Below, piece after piece: positions 1 through 7,643 of a DNA stretch of 64,000 nt. Source of the DNA: an uncultured Clostridia bacterium. GTDB lineage: Bacteria > Bacillota > Clostridia > UBA1381. The notes under the pieces were generated by a model. It did no database searches and was not told the DNA's origin. It saw only the letters and a program-made list of their open reading frames with translations. The translations under genes were made by a program, and so were the position numbers. The stretch spans positions 1 to 64,000 of the forward strand of contig CALXWJ010000065.1 of NCBI GenBank assembly GCA_944392335.1, written 5' to 3'. How positions within the stretch are numbered: the stretch's first letter is position 1; every line of letters begins with the position of its first letter.

Positions 1-127
1 AAATCTGATTTGTTCTTGAGTTCCTCACCGTCGGCACTCTTTCCACAGCATTGTTTCGCCTAAGCTGTCAAGGGTGACGGCTCTTTTTATTGCTTTTGCG
101 TTTTTTCATTCCTACTTTACACTACCA
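1..127. other. Unassigned segment downstream of spoIIIAB
   Basis: This short segment at the window edge follows the spoIIIAB stop codon on the minus strand. I see no start codon with a ribosome-binding site and no recognisable beginning of spoIIIAC, which normally follows spoIIIAB closely. On the minus strand a stop-free stretch runs from about position 76 to the edge, but it has no start and I do not recognise it. Confidence 0.3.
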
Positions 128-634
128 TTATACTAATATTATAACTAAAAATATTCCTGCAGTAATTCCCAAACCGCGTATCATTTTAGCCTGATTGTCA
201 TATTCTTGTTTTGCCTCCGATGTTTGAATATCTATCAATGATTTTATATGATCAATATTTTTTAATTGTCCGCTGCGGTCAGTCATTCCAAGCTCTCCGC
301 CCAGTAAAGATATTATTTCACAGTCATGCTTTGTAAGCCTTAAGGAAGCGGCGTCTTGTTCCACCGCGGTTTTCCAGCGCTGTTTTAAAGGAATATCGCG
401 CGACATTGCAGAAGTGTTATAAAATATTTCATTCATTTCAATAATGGAGGAGATGCGGCAAAGTATGGTATCTATGCAATCGCAGGTATAATTTATTTCA
501 TTTTCCATGACCGTAAGCCCGGAAGATATTTTTAAAAGACTTTTGTATCTTTTATATAAAAGTAAAGCCCTTGAAAGACCGAATACAGTTGTCCCACATA
601 TGATCAGAGCGCTGCCGATTATTTTACAGATCAC
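128..634 (-). CDS. spoIIIAB: Stage III sporulation protein AB
   Basis: Mother-cell membrane component of the SpoIIIA-SpoIIQ channel complex that supports the forespore after engulfment (family knowledge). The 168-residue product has a hydrophobic N-terminal segment (about residues 1-20) and a hydrophobic C-terminal tail ending FLVIILV, which is the family's usual layout and length. I chose a GTG start at 634 over an in-frame TTG at 649 because GAGGAGG, embedded in the last codons of spoIIIAA, lies six bases before the GTG. The gene therefore overlaps spoIIIAA by 11 bases and is probably translationally coupled to it. The next expected gene, spoIIIAC, is not visible in the 127 bases before the window edge. 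No sigma-E promoter was identified. Confidence 0.88.
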   Translation of the reverse strand: MICKIIGSALIICGTTVFGLSRALLLYKRYKSLLKISSGLTVMENEINYTCDCIDTILCRISSIIEMNEIFYNTSAMSRDIPLKQRWKTAVEQDAASLRLTKHDCEIISLLGGELGMTDRSGQLKNIDHIKSLIDIQTSEAKQEYDNQAKMIRGLGITAGIFLVIILV

Positions 635-1544
635 AGTATACCTCCTCAATTGTACCGGGACCGTTCCGGTGGCTGAGAGTTACAAAACAGTTGAATTTAT
701 TGATCCATGAAATGCCGGCTTGTTTGAGTGTTAAAAAGCTTTTTGAATGGACGGTCGCGATAACCGCAACACCGGAGGATATTGCTTTTGTTACGGCATT
801 TATATCTTCTTCAAGCCCTATCTCATCGGTTGCTATAACTTGCGGTGACATTGTCCTTAAAAGAATAAGCATTGCTTCCGATTTAGACGCTCCTTCCAAA
901 ACATCGCTGGAATATCCGAGATCATATCCGGTATATCCGTTATAGACCGCGCTTATTTCATTGCGTTCATCAGCAATGGAGACACGATAGCCTTTTTGTG
1001 AGATTAATCGTATCAGATCCCGAAGCATGGTTGTTTTGCCGCAGCCCGGCGGAGAAATAATAAGAGTATTGAGAATGTGCCCGTCCTTTATGCAATGTGG
1101 GATCAATGCTTCGGCAACGCCGGTCACCTCGTGAGAAAGCCTGAAATTAAGACTGCTTATATTTTTTTGAGAAGAAATACTACCGTTTTCCAAAACAGCG
1201 CTTCCGCAGATCCCTACCCTGTGGCCGCCACATACCGTTATATATCCCTGTCTGAGACAATCTTCAAATGCATAAAGGGAGCTTTCGCTGATCAATTCAA
1301 TCGCTTCGTTTATATCGGTACCTTCCACGATTACCGCGTTCGTCTCATTTTTTGAAAGCCTTGCATGTTCATCAATAAAATATCCGCCGTCATTAAAATA
1401 AATCATGAGAGGCCGTCCCCTTCTGAGCCGTATTTCCTCTGCTTGATTAAGTTTTACTAAAGATAAATATTTTCGCAGGCGCTTTGGAATATATTTAATT
1501 ATGGGATGGTATTCAAAAGCTTGTTCGTTATTTAATATTAACAT
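624..1544 (-). CDS. spoIIIAA: Stage III sporulation protein AA, ATPase
   Basis: Secretion-type ATPase thought to power the SpoIIIA complex at the mother-cell face of the outer forespore membrane. The 306-residue protein has a Walker A loop in the context SPPGCGKTTMLRD (roughly residue 160 onward), followed by an aspartate-rich ATPase core (SIADERNEIS, VIATDEIG). Length and motif order match SpoIIIAA. An in-frame GTG at 1553 is possible, but AGAGGTG overlaps that codon and is correctly spaced for the ATG at 1544, so 1544 is used. It is the first gene of the spoIIIAA-AB pair. The 361 bases upstream, up to sigK, contain one copy of the dispersed hairpin repeat. The likely regulator is sigma-E, by family knowledge only. 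Confidence 0.93.
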   Translation of the reverse strand: MLILNNEQAFEYHPIIKYIPKRLRKYLSLVKLNQAEEIRLRRGRPLMIYFNDGGYFIDEHARLSKNETNAVIVEGTDINEAIELISESSLYAFEDCLRQGYITVCGGHRVGICGSAVLENGSISSQKNISSLNFRLSHEVTGVAEALIPHCIKDGHILNTLIISPPGCGKTTMLRDLIRLISQKGYRVSIADERNEISAVYNGYTGYDLGYSSDVLEGASKSEAMLILLRTMSPQVIATDEIGLEEDINAVTKAISSGVAVIATVHSKSFLTLKQAGISWINKFNCFVTLSHRNGPGTIEEVYCDL

Positions 1545-1905
1545 TTGTGACACCTCTTTTTTTTCCTATTCTATTAAAAAATGTAAAGATTTAGAACAAA
1601 AAAATAAGAATCCCGCCCGACAATATGATCGCAGCCCGCGGTAGCTTACTCCAAAACACTGTTGTATGCACAATAAATATCAGGCATGTATCACAAACAT
1701 AAATGACTGGTATCGCTATAACCGCGCACATGTTGTCCCCCGCCGTAATCGGCGGCAGGTTCCATATTGTAATCAGCGAGAGTGCAATCTCCCACTGATT
1801 GCAGCGCAGCACCGTAGGGGAGATTCACGAATCGCCTGTTTTGCTCTTGTCCTCGCTCAAGACGGACAAGCCCTTATTGAATATGTAAAGTTGTTTTCAG
1901 ATAAT
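1545..1905. other. Intergenic region between sigK and spoIIIAA
   Basis: This 361-base gap holds no gene. Its right half is a full copy of the dispersed hairpin repeat (1717-1881, minus orientation). The left part (1545-1716) must contain the spoIIIAA promoter, but I could not identify clear -35/-10 elements. Short open frames across the repeat have no start signals. Confidence 0.6.
1717..1881 (-). repeat. Dispersed hairpin repeat, copy 1 (full length)
   Basis: Read on the minus strand this copy begins TTCAATAAGGGCTTGTCC and ends GCGCGGTTATA, the same ends as the copies at 35697 and 39758. It contains the CTTGTC/GACAAG hairpin, the AATCAGTGGGAGA/CTCTCGCTGATT hairpin and the GCCGCC/GGCGG right hairpin. 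The second module (between GACAAGAGC and GCGCTGCAATCAG) is longer than in other copies. It lies 24 bases downstream of the sigK stop codon. Confidence 0.85.
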
Positions 1906-2595
1906 TTATTTATTGATATTAAACTCATCAGCCAGCTTTTTTATTGCCTTTTTTTCGATTCTTGAAACATAGGAACGGGATATTCCCAAAATATCAGCCA
2001 CTTCCTGCTGTGTAAGTCTTTTTTTGCCGGTCAGGCCGTATCGCCATATTATTATATCCATCTCATTTCTTTTCAAAACTTTACCCATTATATGATATAA
2101 TTTCTTTATATCCATTTTTACGGCAATTTCATCCACTATATCCGAACTGTCCGAAGGCAGGATATCCGCAAAGGTAAGAGCATTTCCTTCCTTGTCGGTA
2201 CCTATACATTCATCAAGGGATATTTCATTGCTTAATTTTTTGGAGCTTCTCAAATGCATAAGAACTTCATTTTCGATACATCTTGAGATATATGCGGCAA
2301 GTTTTGCATTTTTTTCCGGATTAAAGGTGTTTATCCCTTTGATCAGCCCTACAATACCAACCGATATAAGGTCATCGGCATTGGAGTCATTGCTGTACTT
2401 TTTTGTTATGTGGGCGACCAGTCTCAGATTGTGCTCTATGAGAATATTGCGTGCATTTATATCACCTTTGGCATACAGATCCAAATATTTTTTTTCTTCT
2501 TCTGCCGAAAGCTGTTTTGGAAAAGCATTGCCTCCTCCTATGTATCCCGTAAGAAACATCAGCTCATGTAATAATTGAATTAAAAATTCAAACAT
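1906..2595 (-). CDS. sigK: RNA polymerase sporulation sigma factor SigK
   Basis: Late mother-cell sigma factor directing coat and maturation genes. The 229-residue product begins with a short hydrophobic leader (FEFLIQLLHELMFLTGYI), matching the pro-sequence removed from pro-sigma-K. Sigma region 2 follows (ARNILIEHNLRLVAHI, DLISVGIVGLIKGI, ARCIENE-type helix with SRCIENEVLMHL) and then region 4 with a helix-turn-helix (QEVADILGISRSYVSRIEKKA). The gene is continuous, so no skin-type prophage interrupts it here. The ATG at 2595 is preceded by AGAGGA at good spacing. It sits upstream of spoIIIAA-AB on the same strand but is separated by a repeat, so it is probably a separate transcript. It could only be confused with SigE, which lacks this leader arrangement. 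Confidence 0.93.
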   Translation of the reverse strand: MFEFLIQLLHELMFLTGYIGGGNAFPKQLSAEEEKKYLDLYAKGDINARNILIEHNLRLVAHITKKYSNDSNADDLISVGIVGLIKGINTFNPEKNAKLAAYISRCIENEVLMHLRSSKKLSNEISLDECIGTDKEGNALTFADILPSDSSDIVDEIAVKMDIKKLYHIMGKVLKRNEMDIIIWRYGLTGKKRLTQQEVADILGISRSYVSRIEKKAIKKLADEFNINK

Positions 2596-3041
2596 GGTAC
2601 GTCCTCTTTTCTTTATTTTAATAATTAAACCATTTGAATTTGGTATACATGAATATTGTACCCGGACTCGGGAGGGGATGTTTAATTAAACAGTATTATG
2701 TATATGAAAAAAAGATACGGTTGTTTCCTTTGTGCTTATCCTTTATTTTAATGAATTTGAATTTTAAAACAAAATAACCTTGCTGACGATATATATACGA
2801 TATAATCTTTAATCTGCTATCGCAAAAACCGTAACGGTCACGCCGGATATGAGGGTTTTAAATTATTTTTCTTTGAAACCGCCCTTTGTGAAGGCTGTAT
2901 ATGTCTATACGTTGAATATATGTTTATATTGAAAAAATGGAATATTTATGATATAATTGCATTAATGATATTTAATTTAAATACGGCATTATCGTACTGA
3001 CGGTTTTTGTCGTAACATATTTGATAAGAAGGAGTATTATT
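2596..3041. other. Divergent intergenic region sigK / esterase
   Basis: No gene is seen in these 446 bases. The right part carries a well-formed sigma-A promoter for the esterase (2929-2957). The left part must contain the sigK promoter; no convincing sigma-E or sigma-K consensus pair could be placed by eye. Confidence 0.5.
2929..2957 (+). promoter_or_regulatory. Sigma-A promoter of the esterase gene
   Basis: TTGAAA at 2929-2934 and TATAAT at 2952-2957 are separated by 17 bases, on the same strand as and about 85 bases upstream of the ATG at 3042. Matching both hexamers at ideal spacing makes this a strong vegetative promoter candidate. Confidence 0.65.
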
Positions 3042-4052
3042 ATGTTTACTTATAGGGAGGATACACAGGCAGGCAGGAAATATCGGCAGGATTATTTAGA
3101 TTCATTAAACAAGCTGATCGATGACAAAAGAAAAGAAGCAGATATGATTCGTTATCGGCATTTTTGTGAAATGATAAAAAAGAAAGAGGAGTACAGGACC
3201 GAGTTTAAAAATATGCTCGGATGGCCGCTGACAGAAATTGACAATAAAATTCCCGAAGTAAAAAGGGAATTTATTTTCTCAGAAAACGGAATAAATATTT
3301 ATCGCATGCAATTTAATATTTTGGGGAATTTGAAATTTTATGGGATATATTTTGAATCGAAGTGTGAAAAACCCATGCCGCTTGTAATAGCGCAGCACGG
3401 AGGACGTGGTACCCCGGAGCTATGCTCGGGATTTTTCGGTGACAGTGCCAATTATAACGGCATGGTAACAAGGGTTTTAAAATACGGTGTAAATGTATTT
3501 GCCCCGCAATTGCTTTTATGGGATAAAGAGACATATGGAACGGATTATGACAGAGCAGCGCTGGATGCACAATTAAAACAAATAGGCTCGTCAATTACGT
3601 CAGTGGAAATTTATGGAATCATGAAAAGCATAGATTATTTATCATCATTAGAAAATACAGACAGCGATCATATAGGAATGATTGGATTATCATACGGCGG
3701 ATTTTATACATTGTTTACCGCGGCCGTTGATACAAGAATAAAGGCTGCGCTTTCATACAGCCAATATAATAACAGATACGAGTACTCGTGGACAGATTGG
3801 ACATGGTTTTGCTCGGCACAGAAATTTTTGGATAATGAAGCTGCCATATTGATACACCCAAGACATTTGTTTATTGAGGTAGGCGACAAAGATGAATTAT
3901 TTGATTATTCTTTGGCACAAAAGGAATATGAAAAATTATTAAAGATGTGTGATAATACTGATTGGGTAGAATTCAAGATTTTTCATGGGACTCATGAAGT
4001 TGACAGAGATGATGTATTTTTAGATAAATTTATGCAGACAGTAAAAAAATAA
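3042..4052 (+). CDS. Alpha/beta-hydrolase family esterase (acetyl-xylan-esterase / dienelactone-hydrolase-like)
   Basis: Predicted cytoplasmic serine hydrolase of 336 residues without a signal peptide. The nucleophile elbow GLSYGG puts the catalytic serine at residue 217. The family's acid lies in VGDKDELF (about 282-284) and the histidine in FHGTHE (318). An oxyanion-type HGGRG follows strand 3 (residues 119-123). Proteins of this shape deacetylate or hydrolyse sugar esters, which fits the neighbouring polysaccharide locus, but the substrate is inferred. The ATG at 3042 is preferred over an in-frame TTG at 3021 because AGAAGGAG ends eight bases before the ATG. It is monocistronic, with its own sigma-A promoter at 2929-2957, and is followed by a GC-rich hairpin at about 4070-4098. 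It could also be a peptidase of the S9 type. Confidence 0.8.
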   Translation: MFTYREDTQAGRKYRQDYLDSLNKLIDDKRKEADMIRYRHFCEMIKKKEEYRTEFKNMLGWPLTEIDNKIPEVKREFIFSENGINIYRMQFNILGNLKFYGIYFESKCEKPMPLVIAQHGGRGTPELCSGFFGDSANYNGMVTRVLKYGVNVFAPQLLLWDKETYGTDYDRAALDAQLKQIGSSITSVEIYGIMKSIDYLSSLENTDSDHIGMIGLSYGGFYTLFTAAVDTRIKAALSYSQYNNRYEYSWTDWTWFCSAQKFLDNEAAILIHPRHLFIEVGDKDELFDYSLAQKEYEKLLKMCDNTDWVEFKIFHGTHEVDRDDVFLDKFMQTVKK

Positions 4053-4062
4053 ATATAACCTA

Positions 4063-4222
4063 AATAAAGGTGCCCCGCCGCTGCCGGCGGCGGGGTGCAT
4101 ATGTGTAATCAATGTAATATTACGATCTACCGTTGATAATAATGAAGAGCCCACTATTGCCGGCTGCAATCGTTTTCAAGCTCCATTTCAAACAAGCTTG
4201 ATGGAGCGCAGCCCCGATTTAA
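4063..4222 (-). repeat. Diverged hairpin repeat plus second repeat type
   Basis: The part 4070-4098 (CCCCGCCGC/GCGGCGGGG hairpin) followed by GCATATGTGTAATCA resembles the right end and third module of the dispersed hairpin family in minus orientation. The part 4163-4222 (GCTGCAAT, CAAGCTCCATTTCAAA, CAAGCTTGATGGAGCGC, CCGATTTAAA) resembles the element at 31188-31250 and, in reverse complement, the element at 43328-43417. It lies between two convergent genes and may terminate both. The match is weaker than for the core copies. Confidence 0.45.
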
Positions 4223-4233
4223 ATTTATATGAT

Positions 4234-5937
4234 TTATGCGTCTTTGTTAAAATCGGCGGGAAGGGTCAGTCTTACGGTCGCAATACCGTCGGAGCAAAGC
4301 AAATTGCAGCTGTACTGTTTCCCGAATATTAATTTTATTCTTGAATTCACATTCAGCAATCCGATATGCTGAGTATCGGGGTAAACATCACTTTCCAGTT
4401 TTTCGTTTATTTCAAACAATGTTTTTTTATCAATATTGCTTCCGGAATTTATAACATCAATGATAAGATTATTTTTGGACAGATAGCTTTTTATTTTTAT
4501 AAATCCTTTGTGAGGTTCGGGCGTTTTCAATATACCGTGCATTATACTGTTTTCAACCAGGGGCTGGAGCATAAATTTAAGCACGGTCATTTCTTCTGTT
4601 TCGGGAGCGATGTCGGTGCTGAAAGTTATCATATTATCATATTTTATGTTCTGTAGTTTTATATATTTTTCCACAAACAGTATTTCCTGTTCCAATTCTA
4701 TTATATATGTTTTTGAATCAATGGTCGCTCTTAACAAATCCGAAAGTGTTTTTATTATGCTTGTTATTTCGGTAGATTTTCCGTTATTTTGTTCCGCATC
4801 CAAAAGTGTGATCACATTTAACGTATTGAACAGAAAATGCGGGTTGATTTGATTTTGAAGGATCATTGTCTGAGCTTTTTTTAATTTATTATATTGTACT
4901 ACCAGTTCCTTTTCATATACGGAATTTCTTTTTGAGAAGGAAAACAAATTTTTGAGCAAACGGCGGAATTCATTTTTTGTGTATCCGGAGGAGTTTATGT
5001 CGTTATTTACAAGCATTGATATCAAGTCTATCAAGGTCATTGAAAAGCTGTTTGAAAGTATTGAGTTTGAAATTATGATTATGACAAAAAAAACCAAAGT
5101 ATACACGATGAGTATTGCAGAATAGGAATTTGTGAAATTGTCATCGATATTATACTGAAAGGCTATGTCAAACAGTGTTTCATCCGGACACAAAACCATG
5201 TTGTTTAACTCACTGTAGATATTAAAATTTTTGTTGATAGCTTCCGTATCGGTTGAATATATTATTTTGTCTGAATTATCGATCAGATAAAAATCCTTGA
5301 TAAAATTGTTTGAAAAATAAAGTATATCGGAAAGATCATCGCAGTCAACGTTATATACAATCATACCCTCGGGAAAATTGTGCATTGTGAGGTTGGTAGA
5401 AAAAGTAAGAAAGTGTTTTTCTTCATTATTAATTGTGGGGGTGCGGTATACTATATTGTTAAGCTCCGAGCCGACCCAGGCTTTGTCGGGGAAATTTTCC
5501 ACAGACGAATTGATGGAGTTGGATAAAATATAGTCAGCGTTTTTGCTATAGATATATATTGAATCTATATAGTTTGATGACAGGCAAATGTTATTGAGAG
5601 AATTATTTATCTGAGAGGTAATGACTGCCAGCTCATTTTTATCGGTATATTCCGTGTAAAAATAATTTTTTACTTCCGCAGAGGATAAAAGTATATTTTG
5701 TGTTGAATAGATAGAGTTGATTACTTCCGTTAATTGTTCCGGAAGCTTTTCGATATAAAATTCATATTTTGTGGCAATTTGAGATTTAAGGTTTAATTTG
5801 TTGACGCTGTAAAGGAATATTATTGTTATGATCAACAGCGGTAATACAAAAAATATTATTAATTTTTTTATATAATATGAAAATATGCTCGATCGATTCA
5901 GCTTTATTAAATTAAATAATGTATTATCCTTTGACAT
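4234..5937 (-). CDS. YesM-type sensor histidine kinase
   Basis: Membrane sensor kinase of 567 residues. A first transmembrane segment (about 24-46) is followed by a roughly 225-residue extracellular sensing region, a second transmembrane segment (about 270-295), a cytoplasmic linker and the His_kinase domain, with the phospho-acceptor histidine in NQINPHFLFNTLNV (about residue 366). A HATPase_c domain follows, with the N-box QPLVENSIMHG. This is the LytS/YesM class that pairs with AraC-type response regulators and senses extracellular carbohydrates. The gene lies 66 bases downstream of its cognate regulator on the same strand, and the pair diverges from the surface-enzyme operon that starts at 7644, its likely target. 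AAGGATTGAG precedes the ATG at 5937. The ligand is unknown. Confidence 0.92.
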   Translation of the reverse strand: MSKDNTLFNLIKLNRSSIFSYYIKKLIIFFVLPLLIITIIFLYSVNKLNLKSQIATKYEFYIEKLPEQLTEVINSIYSTQNILLSSAEVKNYFYTEYTDKNELAVITSQINNSLNNICLSSNYIDSIYIYSKNADYILSNSINSSVENFPDKAWVGSELNNIVYRTPTINNEEKHFLTFSTNLTMHNFPEGMIVYNVDCDDLSDILYFSNNFIKDFYLIDNSDKIIYSTDTEAINKNFNIYSELNNMVLCPDETLFDIAFQYNIDDNFTNSYSAILIVYTLVFFVIIIISNSILSNSFSMTLIDLISMLVNNDINSSGYTKNEFRRLLKNLFSFSKRNSVYEKELVVQYNKLKKAQTMILQNQINPHFLFNTLNVITLLDAEQNNGKSTEITSIIKTLSDLLRATIDSKTYIIELEQEILFVEKYIKLQNIKYDNMITFSTDIAPETEEMTVLKFMLQPLVENSIMHGILKTPEPHKGFIKIKSYLSKNNLIIDVINSGSNIDKKTLFEINEKLESDVYPDTQHIGLLNVNSRIKLIFGKQYSCNLLCSDGIATVRLTLPADFNKDA

Positions 5938-6003
5938 GGCAACTCAATCCTTTTTTACCGAATATATTGTAAAAATCAAAAAATATATTTAGTATAACTG
6001 CTT

Positions 6004-7194
6004 TTAGGAAAAAAACTTATTTCTGTATTCCGAAGGAGAACAGCCGGTAAAATTTTTGAACACTCTGTAAAATGTCCTTTTGTTGCAAAATCCTGATTGT
6101 GCGGCTATTTCCGATATTTTTGTGTTTGTATTTATCAACAGATTCTTGGCTTTGTTGACTCGGAACTGATTTAGGTTGTTAATAAAAGATTCACCGGTGT
6201 ATTTTTTAAACATTCGGCTTGTATTATATGTTGAAAGGGAAAGATAATCCGCAATTTCCTGAAGGGATATATCTGACTGATAATTTTTTTCGATATATGC
6301 CATCGCCGAATTAATATATGGTTCGATGCCCTGCTCCGATGAATGGGGTTTTATGTTTAACGCGTCAACAATCTCATTGGTAAGGTTTTCAAATAATGTC
6401 ACATTGCTTGTGATCGAATAATGTATATTGTGTTTCAATATTGTTTCGCACAGCTTTATTTGCTGTGAGAGAATATTGTTTATCTCATTTACGTGCATCG
6501 GTTTATTTAAAATACATAAAAAAATGATTCTATTATAATTAAAATGAAGAGGGATGAAAAAAATATTGTTATTTTTCAAAATGTTTTGTACGGCATAGTA
6601 GAGCCTGTCTATGTTATATCCCCAGTTGGATATGAGCATGTCGAAGGTTTCTATGGATAATTGAATAATAAACATATTTCCGCTTTGTATATCAAAGGGG
6701 ATTTTATGCAAATTAAATATATTTACCAATTCATTGGATGTTATTTTACCTGAATAAAAGTCGATCAGCCCCTGCTGACATTCAAGCAATTGGAGATTGG
6801 GCTCGTCATTAAAGGAAGTACTTGTAAGCTGATCCACAATACGGCTGCATAAATTGTCTATATCGGCGACATTAATCGGTTTTAAAAGATAGTCAAATAC
6901 ATTGTTTACAACGGCGGCATGTGTATATTCAAAATCCGTATATGCAGTTATAAAAACAAAAATAATATTTTTATATTTTTCACGGATAGCGCAAAGAAAA
7001 TCTATACCGGACATTTGAGGCATAGCTATGTCTGAAACAATTATATCGATTTTGTTGTTTTCAAGAAAATCCAGTGCGGTCTCAGGGTTTGTAAATGATT
7101 TTTTGATCTCTATATTATATTTATTCCATACAAGAAGTGATGTAAGCTTGTTTATTTCATATGGCTCATCGTCCACCAAAATCATGTTAAACAT
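6004..7194 (-). CDS. YesN-type response regulator with AraC DNA-binding domain
   Basis: Transcription factor of 396 residues. The N-terminal receiver domain shows the acidic pocket VDDEP (residues 7-11), phospho-acceptor Asp55 in VSDIAMP, a threonine near 83 and Lys105 in LLKPI. A middle region of unknown fold follows. The C-terminal AraC domain has two helix-turn-helix units (LQEIADYLSLSTYNTSRMFK and SEIAAQSGFCNKRTFYRVFK). It is the first gene of the two-component pair with the kinase at 4234-5937. It transcribes away from the solute-binding protein gene at 7644, and the intergenic region carries paired direct repeats that suit an AraC-type dimer. It probably activates the 7.6-23.8 kb operon in response to a glycan fragment (inference). 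Confidence 0.92.
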   Translation of the reverse strand: MFNMILVDDEPYEINKLTSLLVWNKYNIEIKKSFTNPETALDFLENNKIDIIVSDIAMPQMSGIDFLCAIREKYKNIIFVFITAYTDFEYTHAAVVNNVFDYLLKPINVADIDNLCSRIVDQLTSTSFNDEPNLQLLECQQGLIDFYSGKITSNELVNIFNLHKIPFDIQSGNMFIIQLSIETFDMLISNWGYNIDRLYYAVQNILKNNNIFFIPLHFNYNRIIFLCILNKPMHVNEINNILSQQIKLCETILKHNIHYSITSNVTLFENLTNEIVDALNIKPHSSEQGIEPYINSAMAYIEKNYQSDISLQEIADYLSLSTYNTSRMFKKYTGESFINNLNQFRVNKAKNLLINTNTKISEIAAQSGFCNKRTFYRVFKNFTGCSPSEYRNKFFS

Positions 7195-7436
7195 ATAATC
7201 TCCATTCTGCTGATTCAGTCTGATACACGGGTTTAAATCATATTAAAAATACAGCCGAACAAAGGACATAAATGAGAGTATGTATTTAAAAATCAACAAA
7301 CCGATGTATGTCAGAATCAGGTAGCTTATTGTAATTATAAATTTTCATTTATCAATATCTTTTTATAAAATTTTGTTTATCAAAATTATATCACAGTAAT
7401 TGTTTTTTTTCAAGTGTATAATTGCGAAGGGACAAA

Positions 7437-7470
7437 AAATGTCACTTGCCAAGCAAGAAATGTCACTTGC
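7437..7470 (+). promoter_or_regulatory. Paired direct repeat, likely response-regulator operator
   Basis: AAATGTCACTTGC occurs at 7437-7449 and again at 7458-7470, starting exactly 21 bases apart (two helical turns). An inverted CAAGTG lies at 7411-7416. The second copy overlaps the -35 hexamer of the downstream promoter, the usual position for a class II activator. The divergent AraC-type response regulator is the obvious candidate protein (inference). Confidence 0.6.
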
Positions 7471-7495
7471 GCAGTAAAAAAGAAAATGATATAAT
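7467..7495 (+). promoter_or_regulatory. Sigma-A promoter of the surface operon
   Basis: TTGCGC at 7467-7472 and TATAAT at 7490-7495 are separated by 17 bases, about 150 bases upstream of the lipoprotein start. The -35 is imperfect and covered by the second operator repeat, consistent with activator dependence. Confidence 0.6.
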
Positions 7496-7643
7496 TATAA
7501 AACAATTAGATTTATTATGGGATAAATGTAATTTAAAATATGTGTTTTGATAATAAAACATGCAGATTATATATTTCTACATTTAATATATGAGAAAATG
7601 TTTTCGTTTTATTTTAAAATATGTAAAAGAAAGTGGGTAATAT

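Larger units (their letters stand above)
7195..7643. other. Divergent regulatory region between response regulator and surface operon
   Basis: These 449 bases have no gene. They contain two perfect 13-base direct repeats (7437-7449, 7458-7470), an inverted CAAGTG half-site at 7411-7416 and a sigma-A promoter whose -35 overlaps the second repeat. The part nearest the regulator gene (7195-7330) shows no clear motif. Confidence 0.6.
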
